Of a stretch of DNA of 40,473 nucleotides, positions 16,091 to 24,828 are shown one piece after another. A program made the position numbers and the translations under genes. The DNA is from Porphyromonadaceae bacterium UBA7207. GTDB taxonomy: Bacteria; Bacteroidota; Bacteroidia; Bacteroidales; Muribaculaceae. The stretch is from contig DKUJ01000037.1 in the NCBI GenBank assembly GCA_002490635.1, positions 24,588 through 65,060 of the forward strand, in the 5' to 3' direction. Within the stretch, counting starts at the first letter, position 1. The number at the start of each line of letters is the position of its first letter. The notes under the pieces are model-generated. The model saw only the letters and a list, made by a program, of their open reading frames with translations. It did not search any database and was not told where the DNA came from.

Positions 16091-17440
16091 TCATCCTTCC
16101 AGGCGGCTAACCCGCACTTTCTTTCCTTTGAGTTTGCACGGTTTCAGCTCCTCGACGGTCTGTCGCGCCTTTTGTGCCGGCACGGCGGCAAAAGCGCAGT
16201 TGTCGTCTATATCGATTCTGCCGAGCTCGTCCTTTCCAAGGCCGCTGTTCTTAAGAATGAAACCGGCGATGTCGCCTCTGGAAATTTTCTGGCGCCGTCC
16301 GGCATCGAAGTACAGGGTAGCCACACGTGGAAGACATTCCTGCGGCAGGATATTCCCGGCATCGCCCTCACTGTCCCAGTGCACATAGTCGGGAATCCGG
16401 TCGACCGGCGATGTTATCACAAACACCTCTCCCGGCGCTCCCTGGCGTGCGGTACGGCCATTGCGGTGTTTCCAGTTCTCCGCTGTCGGCGGCATATGAT
16501 AGTGCACCACGGCGCCAACGCCGGCGATATCCAGCCCGCGGGCGGCGAGGTCTGTGGCTACGAGCACAGGAGCGGTTCCGTTGGCGAAAAGCACCAGCGC
16601 GTTCCGCCGTTCCGACTGATCGAGGGCTCCGTGATATAGTGCCACCGGCATGCCTGCGCGACAAAGACCCGCGGCCACACGTTCGGCGGCATCGCGGTGG
16701 TTAACAAACACTATGGCCTTTTCACCGCAACGTCTGGCAAGAAGGGCGGCCAGCGTGTCGAGCTTGTCGGCCGCCGGGCTGGCAATCCTCATGATTGCCG
16801 GATTGCCGCATGCCACGCTGCCTTCGGCGTCATAACCCTCGGCTGCGGCATTGCGGAAGTCGCAGACGGTCATTCCGAGCGGATCGATGAAATCCGGCAA
16901 CTGCACCGACTCCGTGGCTGAAGTGAGAATAAGCGTCGACACCTTGCGCATGCCACTTGTGAGAGCCTTCATCTGCTCGTAGAAACCGGCGTCGAGACTC
17001 TTGTCGTACTCATCAAGCACCAGAGTCGACACCCGCTGAAGATTGAGGTGTCCGCGCTGCATATGGTCCAGCATACGCCCGGGCGTACCAACCACAATAT
17101 CGGGATTTCCCTGCAGCGATGCCTGCTCCAGACGCACCGCATGGCCGCCATAGAGCACCGCGCACTTATATTCCGGAGCCGCAAGCACCCTCAGCACCTC
17201 GAACACCTGAGTCGCAAGCTCGCGCGTGGGCACAATCACCGCGGCCTGCACGCAGCAGCCGGGACGGCTCAGAGAGGCAAGCAACGGAATCGCGAAAGCC
17301 AGGGTCTTACCAGAACCTGTGGGAGCCAGCAACAAGGCACGCGCAGGCAAAGGCATCTCCGCCATGCTGTTCTGCATGGCATTGAGATGCTCTATACCCA
17401 TTCGCCCGGCGATGCGTCGGCCTATCTCGCCGGAAGTCAT
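16091..17440 (-). CDS. DEAD-box RNA helicase, DbpA-like
   Basis: A 449-residue ATP-dependent RNA helicase. Motif I is PTGSGKT (40-46), motif Ia PTRELA (71-76), motif II is DEYD (143-146) instead of DEAD, motif III SAT (174-176), and motif VI HRNGRTARQG. The C-terminal 70 residues resemble the DbpA RNA-binding domain (GDIAGFILKNSGLG, then KGKKVRVSRLEG), which in DbpA binds 23S rRNA hairpin 92, so a role in large-subunit assembly is likely. The ATG at 17440 overlaps the thioredoxin stop (TGATG); a TTG one codon earlier is also open. The symbol dbpA is not assigned because orthology cannot be tested here. Confidence 0.9.
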   Translation of the reverse strand: MTSGEIGRRIAGRMGIEHLNAMQNSMAEMPLPARALLLAPTGSGKTLAFAIPLLASLSRPGCCVQAAVIVPTRELATQVFEVLRVLAAPEYKCAVLYGGHAVRLEQASLQGNPDIVVGTPGRMLDHMQRGHLNLQRVSTLVLDEYDKSLDAGFYEQMKALTSGMRKVSTLILTSATESVQLPDFIDPLGMTVCDFRNAAAEGYDAEGSVACGNPAIMRIASPAADKLDTLAALLARRCGEKAIVFVNHRDAAERVAAGLCRAGMPVALYHGALDQSERRNALVLFANGTAPVLVATDLAARGLDIAGVGAVVHYHMPPTAENWKHRNGRTARQGAPGEVFVITSPVDRIPDYVHWDSEGDAGNILPQECLPRVATLYFDAGRRQKISRGDIAGFILKNSGLGKDELGRIDIDDNCAFAAVPAQKARQTVEELKPCKLKGKKVRVSRLEG

Positions 17441-17919
17441 CAAAGGTTGCTGTCGATTATGGCACGGAATTTTTCGGCAGGCAGCAGATCGCCGGTGCCT
17501 ACATACTTCTGGGTGCTTCCGTCAGGACGGATAACGATCACCGCGGGAATACTCTGTCCCATATTGAAAGATTCGAAGAGGCTGCCGAATGTGTCCACGT
17601 CGATGCTTACGAAAGTGACACGTCCTTCATATTCCTTGGCGAGTTCCTCAAGCACGGGAGCGAGCTGCCGGCACGGACCGCACCATACGGCGTTGAAATC
17701 GAGAACGGTGAGATTGGAAACTTTTACTCCGGGAGTATAGAGTGTGGCATCGGTGAGTTCGTGAACGGTGCCATTGGCAGGCAGTCCGCCGGTTGCGGGT
17801 GCCTCAACCGCCTTTTCCACCGCAGCTTCTGTTTCTGTGGCTGCGTTTCCGTTGTCGGCTTTAGGTGCGCAGCCGCACAGCAGGGCGGCACATGCGAGAA
17901 TAGCTATGGATTTTTTCAT
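17440..17919 (-). CDS. Thioredoxin-fold lipoprotein
   Basis: A 159-residue protein with a lipoprotein signal (LLCGC, probable lipidated Cys17), an Ala/Glu-rich linker at about 22-50, and a thioredoxin domain with active site WCGPC (79-83) and cis-proline segment QSIPAVIV. It probably works as a thiol-disulfide reductase or oxidoreductase on the periplasmic side. The start at 17919 is chosen because MKKSIAIL begins an ideal signal; an upstream frame-compatible start would place 25 odd residues in front and run into the mdh terminator. It is the first gene of the trx-helicase-tamB-tamL run. Confidence 0.92.
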   Translation of the reverse strand: MKKSIAILACAALLCGCAPKADNGNAATETEAAVEKAVEAPATGGLPANGTVHELTDATLYTPGVKVSNLTVLDFNAVWCGPCRQLAPVLEELAKEYEGRVTFVSIDVDTFGSLFESFNMGQSIPAVIVIRPDGSTQKYVGTGDLLPAEKFRAIIDSNL

Positions 17920-17951
17920 ATTGAGATGGGTTTTCAGAAATAGGAGATTAC

Positions 17952-17985
17952 AAAAAGCAGAACCCGGCAGCGCGCCGGATTCTGC
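17952..17985 (-). terminator. Intrinsic terminator of malate dehydrogenase
   Basis: Read on the minus strand, GCAGAATCCGGC pairs with GCCGGGTTCTGC (one G-U pair) around a 5-base loop, followed by five T. It lies 36 bases after the mdh stop and before the thioredoxin gene, separating the two transcripts. Confidence 0.9.
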
Positions 17986-18020
17986 CTTATGCATTAAACG
18001 TCGGTCTGGCGGCTATTGTT

Positions 18021-18947
18021 TCAGGCCAGAGCAGCGTTGGTTTTGTGCACTGCGGCTGCACTTGCGGCGAAGAGTGCTTTTTCTTCGTCGGTGAGGTCGA
18101 ATTCCACCACTTTCTCGATGCCGTTGCGGCCAAGGATACAGGGAACGCCGATGCAGAGGTCTTTTTCGCCATATTCGCCTTCGAGAAGAGCGGAGCAGCT
18201 GATCATGCGCTTCTGGTCGCCCAGAACGGCAGCGACAACCTGAGCTGCGGCAGCACCGGGAGCATACCATGCGGAGGTGCCAAGCAGTTTGGTGAGGGTG
18301 GCACCGCCGACCATGGTGTCGGCAGCAACCTTATCGAGCTGTTCGGCAGGCATGAGCGATGCTGCGGGAATGCCGCGGTAGGCAGCATAGCGCTTCAGAG
18401 GAATCATGGTGGTGTCGCCATGGCCGCCGATTACGATGCCTTCCACTTCGTTGTAGCTGCATTCCAGGGCTGTGGCCAGGAAATAGCGGAAGCGTGCGCT
18501 GTCCAGTGCGCCACCCATACCGATGATGCGGTTCTTGGGCAGGTTGCTGGTCTTGTGAATCAGATAGGTCATGGTATCCATGGGGTTGGACACACACAGG
18601 ATGATGGCTTCGGGAGAGTGCTTGAGCACGCTGTCGACAACAGAACGCACGATGCCTGCGTTGACACCGATGAGCTCCTCACGGGTCATGCCGGGCTTGC
18701 GGGGAATACCGGAAGTGATCACCACCATGTCGCTGCCTTCGGTGGCGGCATAGTCGTTGGTCACGCCGCGCAGACGGGTGTTGGTGCCCAGGATGCTGGC
18801 GGTCTGCATGATGTCCATGGCCTTGCCTTCGCTGACACCCTCTTTGATATCCAGCAGAACTACTTCATCGGCGATCTGGTTGCACACCAGAACGTTTGCA
18901 CATGTAGCGCCTACGTTGCCGGCGCCCACTACTGTTACTTTTGACAT
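18021..18947 (-). CDS. mdh: NAD-dependent malate dehydrogenase (LDH-like type)
   Basis: A 308-residue cytosolic enzyme interconverting malate and oxaloacetate; in Bacteroidales it serves the reductive fumarate/succinate branch. The Rossmann motif GAGNVGATCA is at 8-17 and Asp33 (LLDIK) is suited to NAD. Substrate arginines are Arg83 and Arg89 in IPRKPGMTRE, with Arg153 in LDSARFR, and catalytic His176 is in GGHGDTT. Arg83 indicates malate rather than lactate specificity. It is monocistronic, with its own promoter and terminator. Confidence 0.97.
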   Translation of the reverse strand: MSKVTVVGAGNVGATCANVLVCNQIADEVVLLDIKEGVSEGKAMDIMQTASILGTNTRLRGVTNDYAATEGSDMVVITSGIPRKPGMTREELIGVNAGIVRSVVDSVLKHSPEAIILCVSNPMDTMTYLIHKTSNLPKNRIIGMGGALDSARFRYFLATALECSYNEVEGIVIGGHGDTTMIPLKRYAAYRGIPAASLMPAEQLDKVAADTMVGGATLTKLLGTSAWYAPGAAAAQVVAAVLGDQKRMISCSALLEGEYGEKDLCIGVPCILGRNGIEKVVEFDLTDEEKALFAASAAAVHKTNAALA

Positions 18948-18993
18948 GTCTGTATTTTTTGTTAGTCAGATTGGTTCCAATATGTCTATGCCA

Positions 18994-19022
18994 CAAAGTT
19001 AGCTAAAATTTCAATACCGCAA
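18994..19022 (-). promoter_or_regulatory. Promoter of malate dehydrogenase
   Basis: On the minus strand TTG (19022-19020), 18 bases, then TAACTTTG (19001-18994), matching the Bacteroidota consensus. Transcription would begin near 18988, leaving a leader of about 40 bases. Confidence 0.7.
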
Positions 19023-19127
19023 GCCACGGCAAAAAAATATCTTGGCGCAACCGCGGCGGCAGCCCTGCGCCGGCATATGTTTCACACTTTTTAAAGGGAC
19101 TGCCGAACGCCACTGTCGTTTTTTGAC

Positions 19128-19135
19128 TAATTTTG
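19128..19135 (+). promoter_or_regulatory. Predicted -7 box of the DUF5106-mnmA-kdsA gene run
   Basis: TAATTTTG matches TAnnTTTG. The expected TTTG about 19-21 bases upstream is not evident. Transcription would start near 19141, about 30 bases before the first ATG. It diverges from the mdh promoter. Confidence 0.5.
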
Positions 19136-19171
19136 TGGAATTATACGTTCCCACATATCAAAAGCAAGTTT

Positions 19172-20137
19172 ATGCGACATATCTTCCGTGCCATCGTGCT
19201 GGCCATAGCGTTGTTGTCGGGGGCCTCGCCGCAGGCAACCGCCGCTTCGGGCAATCTTTTCCCCTATCCCGTTCCACCCGACACCATGATGGCGCTCCAG
19301 CCACGCTGCGACTTCATTGTGGGACGCTTCTGGGAACGTTGCAACTTCGGTTCGGCATTCCGCAACCCGGATGCCCTGAACGCCGCATTCGGCGACTGGG
19401 TGAGCATAATGCCTCATGCCAGCGCCGACACCGTGCATGCCGCCGTGAACCGCCTGCTCGAGCGCTTCGCCAAGAAAGGGCCGGAAACTCTCGCTCTGGC
19501 CACCATGGCCGAGAACTGGATGTACTCCGACACCGCCCCGGCTTTCAGCGAAGAAGTGTACCTGCCTTTTGCCCGCGCCGCTGCCGCGAACAAGAAAATA
19601 GGCAAGGCCGAGAAAGCCCGTTTCGCGCTGCATAAAGGCATAATCGAGAGCAGCGGAGTGGGCGCCACCGTGCCCGATATGGCCTTCACCCGCCCCGACG
19701 GCAGCCGCGGAAACCTCGGAGAAATACACGGGAGCTCCATATTGCTGTTCATAAACGACCCCGACTGTTCCGACTGCAATCTCGCCCGCGTTCGCCTCAG
19801 CGCCGACTACAACACCCGCGAGCTGATTTCGCGCGGAGAGCTCACCATTGTGAGCATATATCCCGACGAACCTTCCGACACATGGAAAGCGGAAGCTGCG
19901 GAGTACCCTTCGGAATGGGTTGTATGCGCCATTCCCGACGCCGACCTCCATTTCGACCTGCGCAACTCGCCGGAATTCCTCTTCCTCAACTCCCGGCACA
20001 AGGTATTGATAAAAGGAATCGGCATCGATTACCTTCTCGGCGCGTTCCGCGTCGCCAACACCGCCACACAGGAGCGCCTGCGCCAGGAAGCAAACAGCGC
20101 CGCCGAGACCGACAGTTCCACAACCTCCATACCATGA
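19172..20137 (+). CDS. Exported DUF5106 / thioredoxin-fold protein
   Basis: A 321-residue protein with a signal peptide (about 1-24), a helical DUF5106-like region (about 30-165, with ENWMYSDTAPAFSEEVY) and a C-terminal AhpC/TSA-like thioredoxin fold (about 165-300). It contains a CxxC pair, Cys199 and Cys202 (DPDCSDC). Such proteins occur widely in Bacteroidota and are presumed periplasmic redox proteins; no substrate is known to me. The ATG at 19172 is selected for its signal peptide. Its stop overlaps the mnmA start (ATGA). Confidence 0.8.
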   Translation: MRHIFRAIVLAIALLSGASPQATAASGNLFPYPVPPDTMMALQPRCDFIVGRFWERCNFGSAFRNPDALNAAFGDWVSIMPHASADTVHAAVNRLLERFAKKGPETLALATMAENWMYSDTAPAFSEEVYLPFARAAAANKKIGKAEKARFALHKGIIESSGVGATVPDMAFTRPDGSRGNLGEIHGSSILLFINDPDCSDCNLARVRLSADYNTRELISRGELTIVSIYPDEPSDTWKAEAAEYPSEWVVCAIPDADLHFDLRNSPEFLFLNSRHKVLIKGIGIDYLLGAFRVANTATQERLRQEANSAAETDSSTTSIP

Positions 20138-21249
20138 GTTCGAAAGAAGCTGCAGTTCTTGTTTCCGGCGGTGTCGACAGCGCCGTGGCCGTGCACTTGC
20201 TTGCACAGCAGGAACGACCGATGCACCTGTTCTACATACGCATCGGACTCGACGACGGCAGCAACGACTGCTCAGCCGACGAGGACATAGAGATATGCAC
20301 ACTCATCGCCCGGCGCTACGGCCTGCCTTTCGATGTGGTGTCGCTGCACCAGGAGTACTGGGATAATGTGATGGACTACGCCCTGCGAACCGTCCGCCAG
20401 GGACTTACGCCCAATCCCGACATAATGTGCAATTCCATTATCAAGTTCGGCTACTTCCAGGAACGGTGGGGCAAGGACTTCGCAGCCACGGTAACCGGCC
20501 ACTACGCATCCACCGCCATCGATGAGCAGGGGCGCAAATGGCTGGCCACGGCAGCAGACCCTGTAAAGGACCAGACCGACTTCCTTGCAAGGATCACCGG
20601 CAGCCAGCTGGCGCCTCTGGAATTTCCGCTCGGCAGGCTGCCCAAGGCCGAAGTGCGCCGCATCGCCAACGAAGCGGCACTGCCCAACGCCGGCAGACGC
20701 GACAGCCAGGGAATATGCTTCCTCGGAAAAATAAACTACAACGACTTCCTGCGCCGGCACCTTGGCGAACGCCCCGGTGCGATTGTGGAACTCGAGACCG
20801 GCCGCAGGCTCGGCGAGCACCGCGGCTTCTGGTTCCACACCATAGGTCAGCGCAAGGGCCTGGGTCTCAGCGGAGGCCCATGGTTCGTAGTACGCAAGAA
20901 CATACACGACAATGTGCTTTATGTGTCCCGCGGCTACGACACCGACAAGCAATACGGGCGCACAATACGCCTGGCAGAGACTCAGTTCATAACCGCAGAC
21001 ATATGGGGAGACGACGCCGATAAGCCTGCGGGAGTTCCTCTGCGTTTCAAAAACCGGCACAGCCCCGAATTCCTGCCCGGGCGCATACACCGCACCGCTC
21101 CCGGGGAATATACCATCGAAAGCGATGTGGACGTGCAGGGAATCGCACCGGGACAGTTCACAGCCTTGTACACCGCCGATGCATCGCTGTGTCTCGGAAG
21201 CGGAATAATAACCGGCGCAGCCGCAACAAAGCCCGAGAATGGACAATAG
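20134..21249 (+). CDS. mnmA: tRNA-specific 2-thiouridylase MnmA
   Basis: This 371-residue enzyme places sulfur on U34 of Glu, Gln and Lys tRNAs. The PP-loop SGGVDS is at 11-16. The catalytic cysteines are Cys99 (NPDIMCNSIIKF) and Cys195 (DSQGICFLGKI), and TGHYA is at 121-125. The C-terminal beta-barrel domain is present, so the protein is full length for the family. The start at 20134 gives the PP-loop its normal distance from the N terminus and overlaps the previous stop as ATGA. The downstream gene overlaps by 11 bases. Confidence 0.95.
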   Translation: MSSKEAAVLVSGGVDSAVAVHLLAQQERPMHLFYIRIGLDDGSNDCSADEDIEICTLIARRYGLPFDVVSLHQEYWDNVMDYALRTVRQGLTPNPDIMCNSIIKFGYFQERWGKDFAATVTGHYASTAIDEQGRKWLATAADPVKDQTDFLARITGSQLAPLEFPLGRLPKAEVRRIANEAALPNAGRRDSQGICFLGKINYNDFLRRHLGERPGAIVELETGRRLGEHRGFWFHTIGQRKGLGLSGGPWFVVRKNIHDNVLYVSRGYDTDKQYGRTIRLAETQFITADIWGDDADKPAGVPLRFKNRHSPEFLPGRIHRTAPGEYTIESDVDVQGIAPGQFTALYTADASLCLGSGIITGAAATKPENGQ

Positions 21250-21907
21250 AATCAGCCTTGTCGTGCTGGGAGTAACCAGCAACCACATCCAGTCCGGAGC
21301 CTACGTGCTGGTGCTTGCCGAAGAAAACGGTCCCAGGCGCATTCCCATTGTCATAGGCCAGGCCGAGGCTCAGTCCATAGCCATTGCCTTCGAGGGCATA
21401 CGGCCGCCGCGTCCCATCACCCACGATCTTTTCGTTACCTTCGCACATGCATTCGGCGTGCGCCTGCGCCAGGTGCTCATCTACCGCTTCGACGACGGCA
21501 TTTTCTATTCGCAGCTTACATTCGCCGACCCCGACGGACGCGAAGTAGTGGTGGACTCGCGGACTTCCGACGCCATAGCCATAGCCATCCGGACGGGGTC
21601 GCCAATCGTGACAACCGAAAAGATAATGCGTGCCACCGGCTTCGTGATCGACGACGGCACACTGACACGGGCAAACGATACCGAAAACGACACCGGCAAT
21701 AGCGACGACAGCGATTCTGCGGTCTACGACCGCTCCCGCGGCTACCATGCCGAACCCAGACCCGAGAGTTTCACAATCGAGGAACTCGAGCGCACTCTCG
21801 CGAACCTTATCGAGAGGGAGGACTACGAGGAGGCCGCAAGAATAAGCGAGATTCTCGAGAAAAAGCGCCGGCAGAAGTCCGGCAACGACACCTTACCTGA
21901 AATCTAA
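21239..21907 (+). CDS. Bifunctional nuclease family protein with UVR motif
   Basis: A 222-residue protein with an N-terminal BFN/DUF151 domain (about 1-135; GVTSNHIQSGAYVLVL, IPIVIGQAEAQSIA, SRTSDAIAIAIRTGSPI), an acidic linker (about 137-175), and a C-terminal UvrB/UvrC-type motif near 178-211 (EELERTLANLIEREDYEEAA). Plant and some bacterial members have nuclease activity; the bacterial role is not settled. The UVR motif suggests a protein partner. The gene begins inside the last codons of mnmA. Confidence 0.9.
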   Translation: MDNRISLVVLGVTSNHIQSGAYVLVLAEENGPRRIPIVIGQAEAQSIAIAFEGIRPPRPITHDLFVTFAHAFGVRLRQVLIYRFDDGIFYSQLTFADPDGREVVVDSRTSDAIAIAIRTGSPIVTTEKIMRATGFVIDDGTLTRANDTENDTGNSDDSDSAVYDRSRGYHAEPRPESFTIEELERTLANLIEREDYEEAARISEILEKKRRQKSGNDTLPEI

Positions 21908-21922
21908 AAAAATACCTTCATA

Positions 21923-23281
21923 ATGAAAAACAGCAACATCAAAGTGCGCCTTGCCACGATGAACTTCATGGAGTTCGCCGTATGGGGTGCATATCTGATT
22001 TCGATGGGCATGTACCTCGCCTCCAACGGACTGGGCGACTATGTGTTCTGGTTCTACACCGTCCAGGGGCTCGTATCCATTGTCATGCCCGCCTTGATAG
22101 GCATCGTGGCCGACCGCTGGATTCCCGCACAGCGCACCCTGAGCCTTTGCCACCTGCTGGCCGGCCTGTTCATGATTGCCACCGGTGTTGTGGCCGCACG
22201 CTCCATGGCATCCGACAACACACTCTCCTTCGGGCCAATGTTCACACTCTATACTGTTTCCGTAGCCTTTTTCATGCCAACCATCGGCCTGAGCAACTCA
22301 GTGGCTTTCAACGGCCTGGAAAAACACGGACTCAGCACTGTGACCGACTTCCCTCCCATACGCGTGTTCGGCACCGTGGGCTTCATCTGCGCTGAGCTGT
22401 TCGTAAACTTCGTGTCCTTCGGAGGCGTAGAGGTGCAGCACAGCCACACCCAGTTCTACGTTTCCGGCGCTCTGAGCCTCATACTGGCCGCCTACAGCCT
22501 CACTCTGCCCGGCAGCCCTGTCAACAGAGGCTCGGGACGCAGCATCGCCGACGCCCTCGGGCTGAAGGCATTCACCCTCTTCCGCCGCAAGGACATGGCC
22601 GTGTTCTTTATCTTCAGCATGCTTCTGGGCGTGTCGCTGCAGATAACCAACTCCTACGGTTCAACGTTCATATACCATTTCAACGCCGTTCCTGAATATG
22701 CCGGCGGCTTCTGGGCCCGCAACCCGACCTTCCTGATTTCAATCTCGCAATGCGCCGAGGCACTCTGCATCCTGCTGATTCCTTTCTGCCTCAAACGCTA
22801 CGGCATAAAAGGCGTGATGCTCATCGCAATGTTCGCCTGGGTGCTCCGCTTCGGCTTCTTCGGAATAGGAAACACCGCACCCGCCGGAGTACCGTTCCTG
22901 ATTCTCTCGTGCATTGTCTATGGCGTGGCCTTCGACTTCTTCAACGTCTCCGGAGGCCTCTATGTCGATGCCCAGACCAACACAGCCCAGCGCTCGTCGG
23001 CCCAGGGTCTGTTCATGCTCATGACCAACGGCATCGGCGCATCGCTTGGCACCATCATCGCCGGCTCATGCGTTGTGAACAGACTCGTGTTCGCCCCCGG
23101 ACTCGACGCCACCGACCAGCTTGACGGATGGCGCACATCGTGGTTCATCTTCGCGGCATACGCCCTGGTTGTTGGCGTGCTGTTCATGCTCATTTTCAAA
23201 GAACGCAAAACTTCCGGAAAAACACCCGGACAGGCCGCCGGAAACACCGATGCGGGCGGCATGATTGAAAACGACCTATGA
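21923..23281 (+). CDS. MFS nucleoside permease, NupG-like
   Basis: A 452-residue inner-membrane protein with about 12 hydrophobic segments, resembling the nucleoside:proton symporter branch of the major facilitator superfamily (N-terminal MNFMEFAVWGAYLISMG, then GIVADRW). It most likely imports nucleosides, but transport specificity cannot be proved from sequence. The first ATG lies 15 bases after the nuclease stop and the gene ends in an ATGA overlap with rsmE, so it is embedded in the operon. Confidence 0.88.
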   Translation: MKNSNIKVRLATMNFMEFAVWGAYLISMGMYLASNGLGDYVFWFYTVQGLVSIVMPALIGIVADRWIPAQRTLSLCHLLAGLFMIATGVVAARSMASDNTLSFGPMFTLYTVSVAFFMPTIGLSNSVAFNGLEKHGLSTVTDFPPIRVFGTVGFICAELFVNFVSFGGVEVQHSHTQFYVSGALSLILAAYSLTLPGSPVNRGSGRSIADALGLKAFTLFRRKDMAVFFIFSMLLGVSLQITNSYGSTFIYHFNAVPEYAGGFWARNPTFLISISQCAEALCILLIPFCLKRYGIKGVMLIAMFAWVLRFGFFGIGNTAPAGVPFLILSCIVYGVAFDFFNVSGGLYVDAQTNTAQRSSAQGLFMLMTNGIGASLGTIIAGSCVVNRLVFAPGLDATDQLDGWRTSWFIFAAYALVVGVLFMLIFKERKTSGKTPGQAAGNTDAGGMIENDL

Positions 23282-23991
23282 TACGTTTCTACGCTCCCGA
23301 CATAGCCATCGACGCCACTCTCGACCCCACCGAGAGCGCACACGCCGTGCGCGTGCTACGGAAGCGCATCGGCGACCCCGTGGAAGTGGTCGACGGCAAA
23401 GGCAATCTCTTCCGTTGCAGAATAGCCGACGACAATCCCAGGGGAGCGCTGCTAACCATCGAAGACCGCTCTCCCCTGCCGAAAGTCTGGAAACCGGCGT
23501 TGCACATAGCCCTGGCACCAACAAAGCATATGGACCGCATGGAATGGCTGGTGGAAAAACTTGTGGAAATAGGCGTCGACAGCATAACACCCGTGCTGTG
23601 CCGGCGCTCCGAACGCCGCGAACTGAAAAGCGAACGCCTGGTAAAGATAGCCGTCTCGGCCATGAAACAGTCGCTGAAGGCTGTGCTCCCCCAGGTGGCG
23701 CCGCTCACTCCTCTGCCACAGTTCCTGGCAGATGCAGCTGCCGGCGACAGGTTCATAGGCTACTGCAGCGACAGCACTCCGCGTTGCCTGCTCGCCAAAG
23801 CATACACTCCCGGCCGCGACTGCACCGTTCTCATAGGACCGGAAGGCGACTTCACGCCCGAAGAGGTGCAGGCCGCCATCGACGCAGGCTTCGCACCGGC
23901 GACGATGGGCGACAACCGCCTGCGCACCGAAACCGCAGCACTTGTGGCTGCCGACACTTTCCATGTTGTCAATCAACTGAACAACTACTGA
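23278..23991 (+). CDS. rsmE: 16S rRNA (uracil-1498-N3)-methyltransferase RsmE
   Basis: A 237-residue SPOUT-class methyltransferase that modifies U1498 of 16S rRNA with S-adenosylmethionine. It has an N-terminal PUA-like domain (about 1-70) and the trefoil-knot SAM site with IGPEGDF at 186-192 and LRTETA at 215-220, both diagnostic. Length is normal. The start overlaps the MFS stop (ATGA) and kdsA begins one base after the stop. Confidence 0.95.
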   Translation: MIRFYAPDIAIDATLDPTESAHAVRVLRKRIGDPVEVVDGKGNLFRCRIADDNPRGALLTIEDRSPLPKVWKPALHIALAPTKHMDRMEWLVEKLVEIGVDSITPVLCRRSERRELKSERLVKIAVSAMKQSLKAVLPQVAPLTPLPQFLADAAAGDRFIGYCSDSTPRCLLAKAYTPGRDCTVLIGPEGDFTPEEVQAAIDAGFAPATMGDNRLRTETAALVAADTFHVVNQLNNY

Positions 23992-23992
23992 C

Positions 23993-24820
23993 ATGACCCA
24001 AACCAACGCATTGGAAACCCTTCGTTCCGGCTCCGGCTTCTTCCTCATAGCCGGACCCTGCGCGATAGAAAGCGAGGAAATAGTACTCAACACAGGGCGG
24101 CACATCAAGGAAGTGTGCTCGCGCCTGGGCATATCTTTCGCCCTGAAGGGCAGCTATCGAAAGGCTAACCGCAGCCGCCTGGACTCCTTCAGCGGCATCG
24201 GCGACCTCGAAGCCCTCAAGATTCTCGCCGACGCAGGCCGCGAACTCGGAGTGCCGGTGGTAACCGACATCCACGAGCCCGGAGAAGCCGCAATGGCCGC
24301 GGAATTCGCCGACATACTCCAGATTCCCGCCTTCCTGTGCCGCCAGACCGACCTGCTGGTTGCCGCCGCTCACACCGGCAAACCCGTGAACATCAAGAAA
24401 GGACAGTTCATGGCTCCCGAAGCCATGCGCTTCGCCGCCGAAAAAGTGCGCTCTGCCGGCAACAACGATGTGATGGTTACCGAACGTGGCACAACATTCG
24501 GCTACGGCGACCTTGTGGTCGACTTCCGCGGCGTCCCCCGCATGCAGCAGGCATGCCGGTGCCCGGTGATTGTGGACTGCACCCACTCCCTGCAACAGCC
24601 CAACACCGCCGGAGGCGTAACCGGGGGCTGCCCTGAAATGATAGAAACAATCGCCCGCGCCGCCGTGGCCACAGGTGCCGACGGCCTGTTCATCGAAACA
24701 CATCCCGAACCGGCCCGCGCACTCAGCGACGGCGCCAATATGCTGCGTCTCGACCTGCTGGAACCTCTGCTCTCCCGCCTGGCCGCCATACGACGCTCCA
24801 TCGACTCCTTCACTGAATGA
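23993..24820 (+). CDS. kdsA: 3-deoxy-8-phosphooctulonate (KDO-8-P) synthase
   Basis: This 275-residue enzyme condenses phosphoenolpyruvate with arabinose-5-phosphate to make KDO-8-phosphate for lipopolysaccharide. IAGPCAIES (19-27) and KGSYRKANRS are family signatures. The metal-site residues Cys23, His198, Glu235 and Asp246 are all present with the spacing of the metal-dependent (Aquifex) type, where metal-independent enzymes such as that of Escherichia coli have Asn for Cys. It is therefore predicted to need a divalent metal. It follows rsmE by one base and is followed by a TPR gene. Confidence 0.96.
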   Translation: MTQTNALETLRSGSGFFLIAGPCAIESEEIVLNTGRHIKEVCSRLGISFALKGSYRKANRSRLDSFSGIGDLEALKILADAGRELGVPVVTDIHEPGEAAMAAEFADILQIPAFLCRQTDLLVAAAHTGKPVNIKKGQFMAPEAMRFAAEKVRSAGNNDVMVTERGTTFGYGDLVVDFRGVPRMQQACRCPVIVDCTHSLQQPNTAGGVTGGCPEMIETIARAAVATGADGLFIETHPEPARALSDGANMLRLDLLEPLLSRLAAIRRSIDSFTE

Positions 24821-24828
24821 GACAAGCT

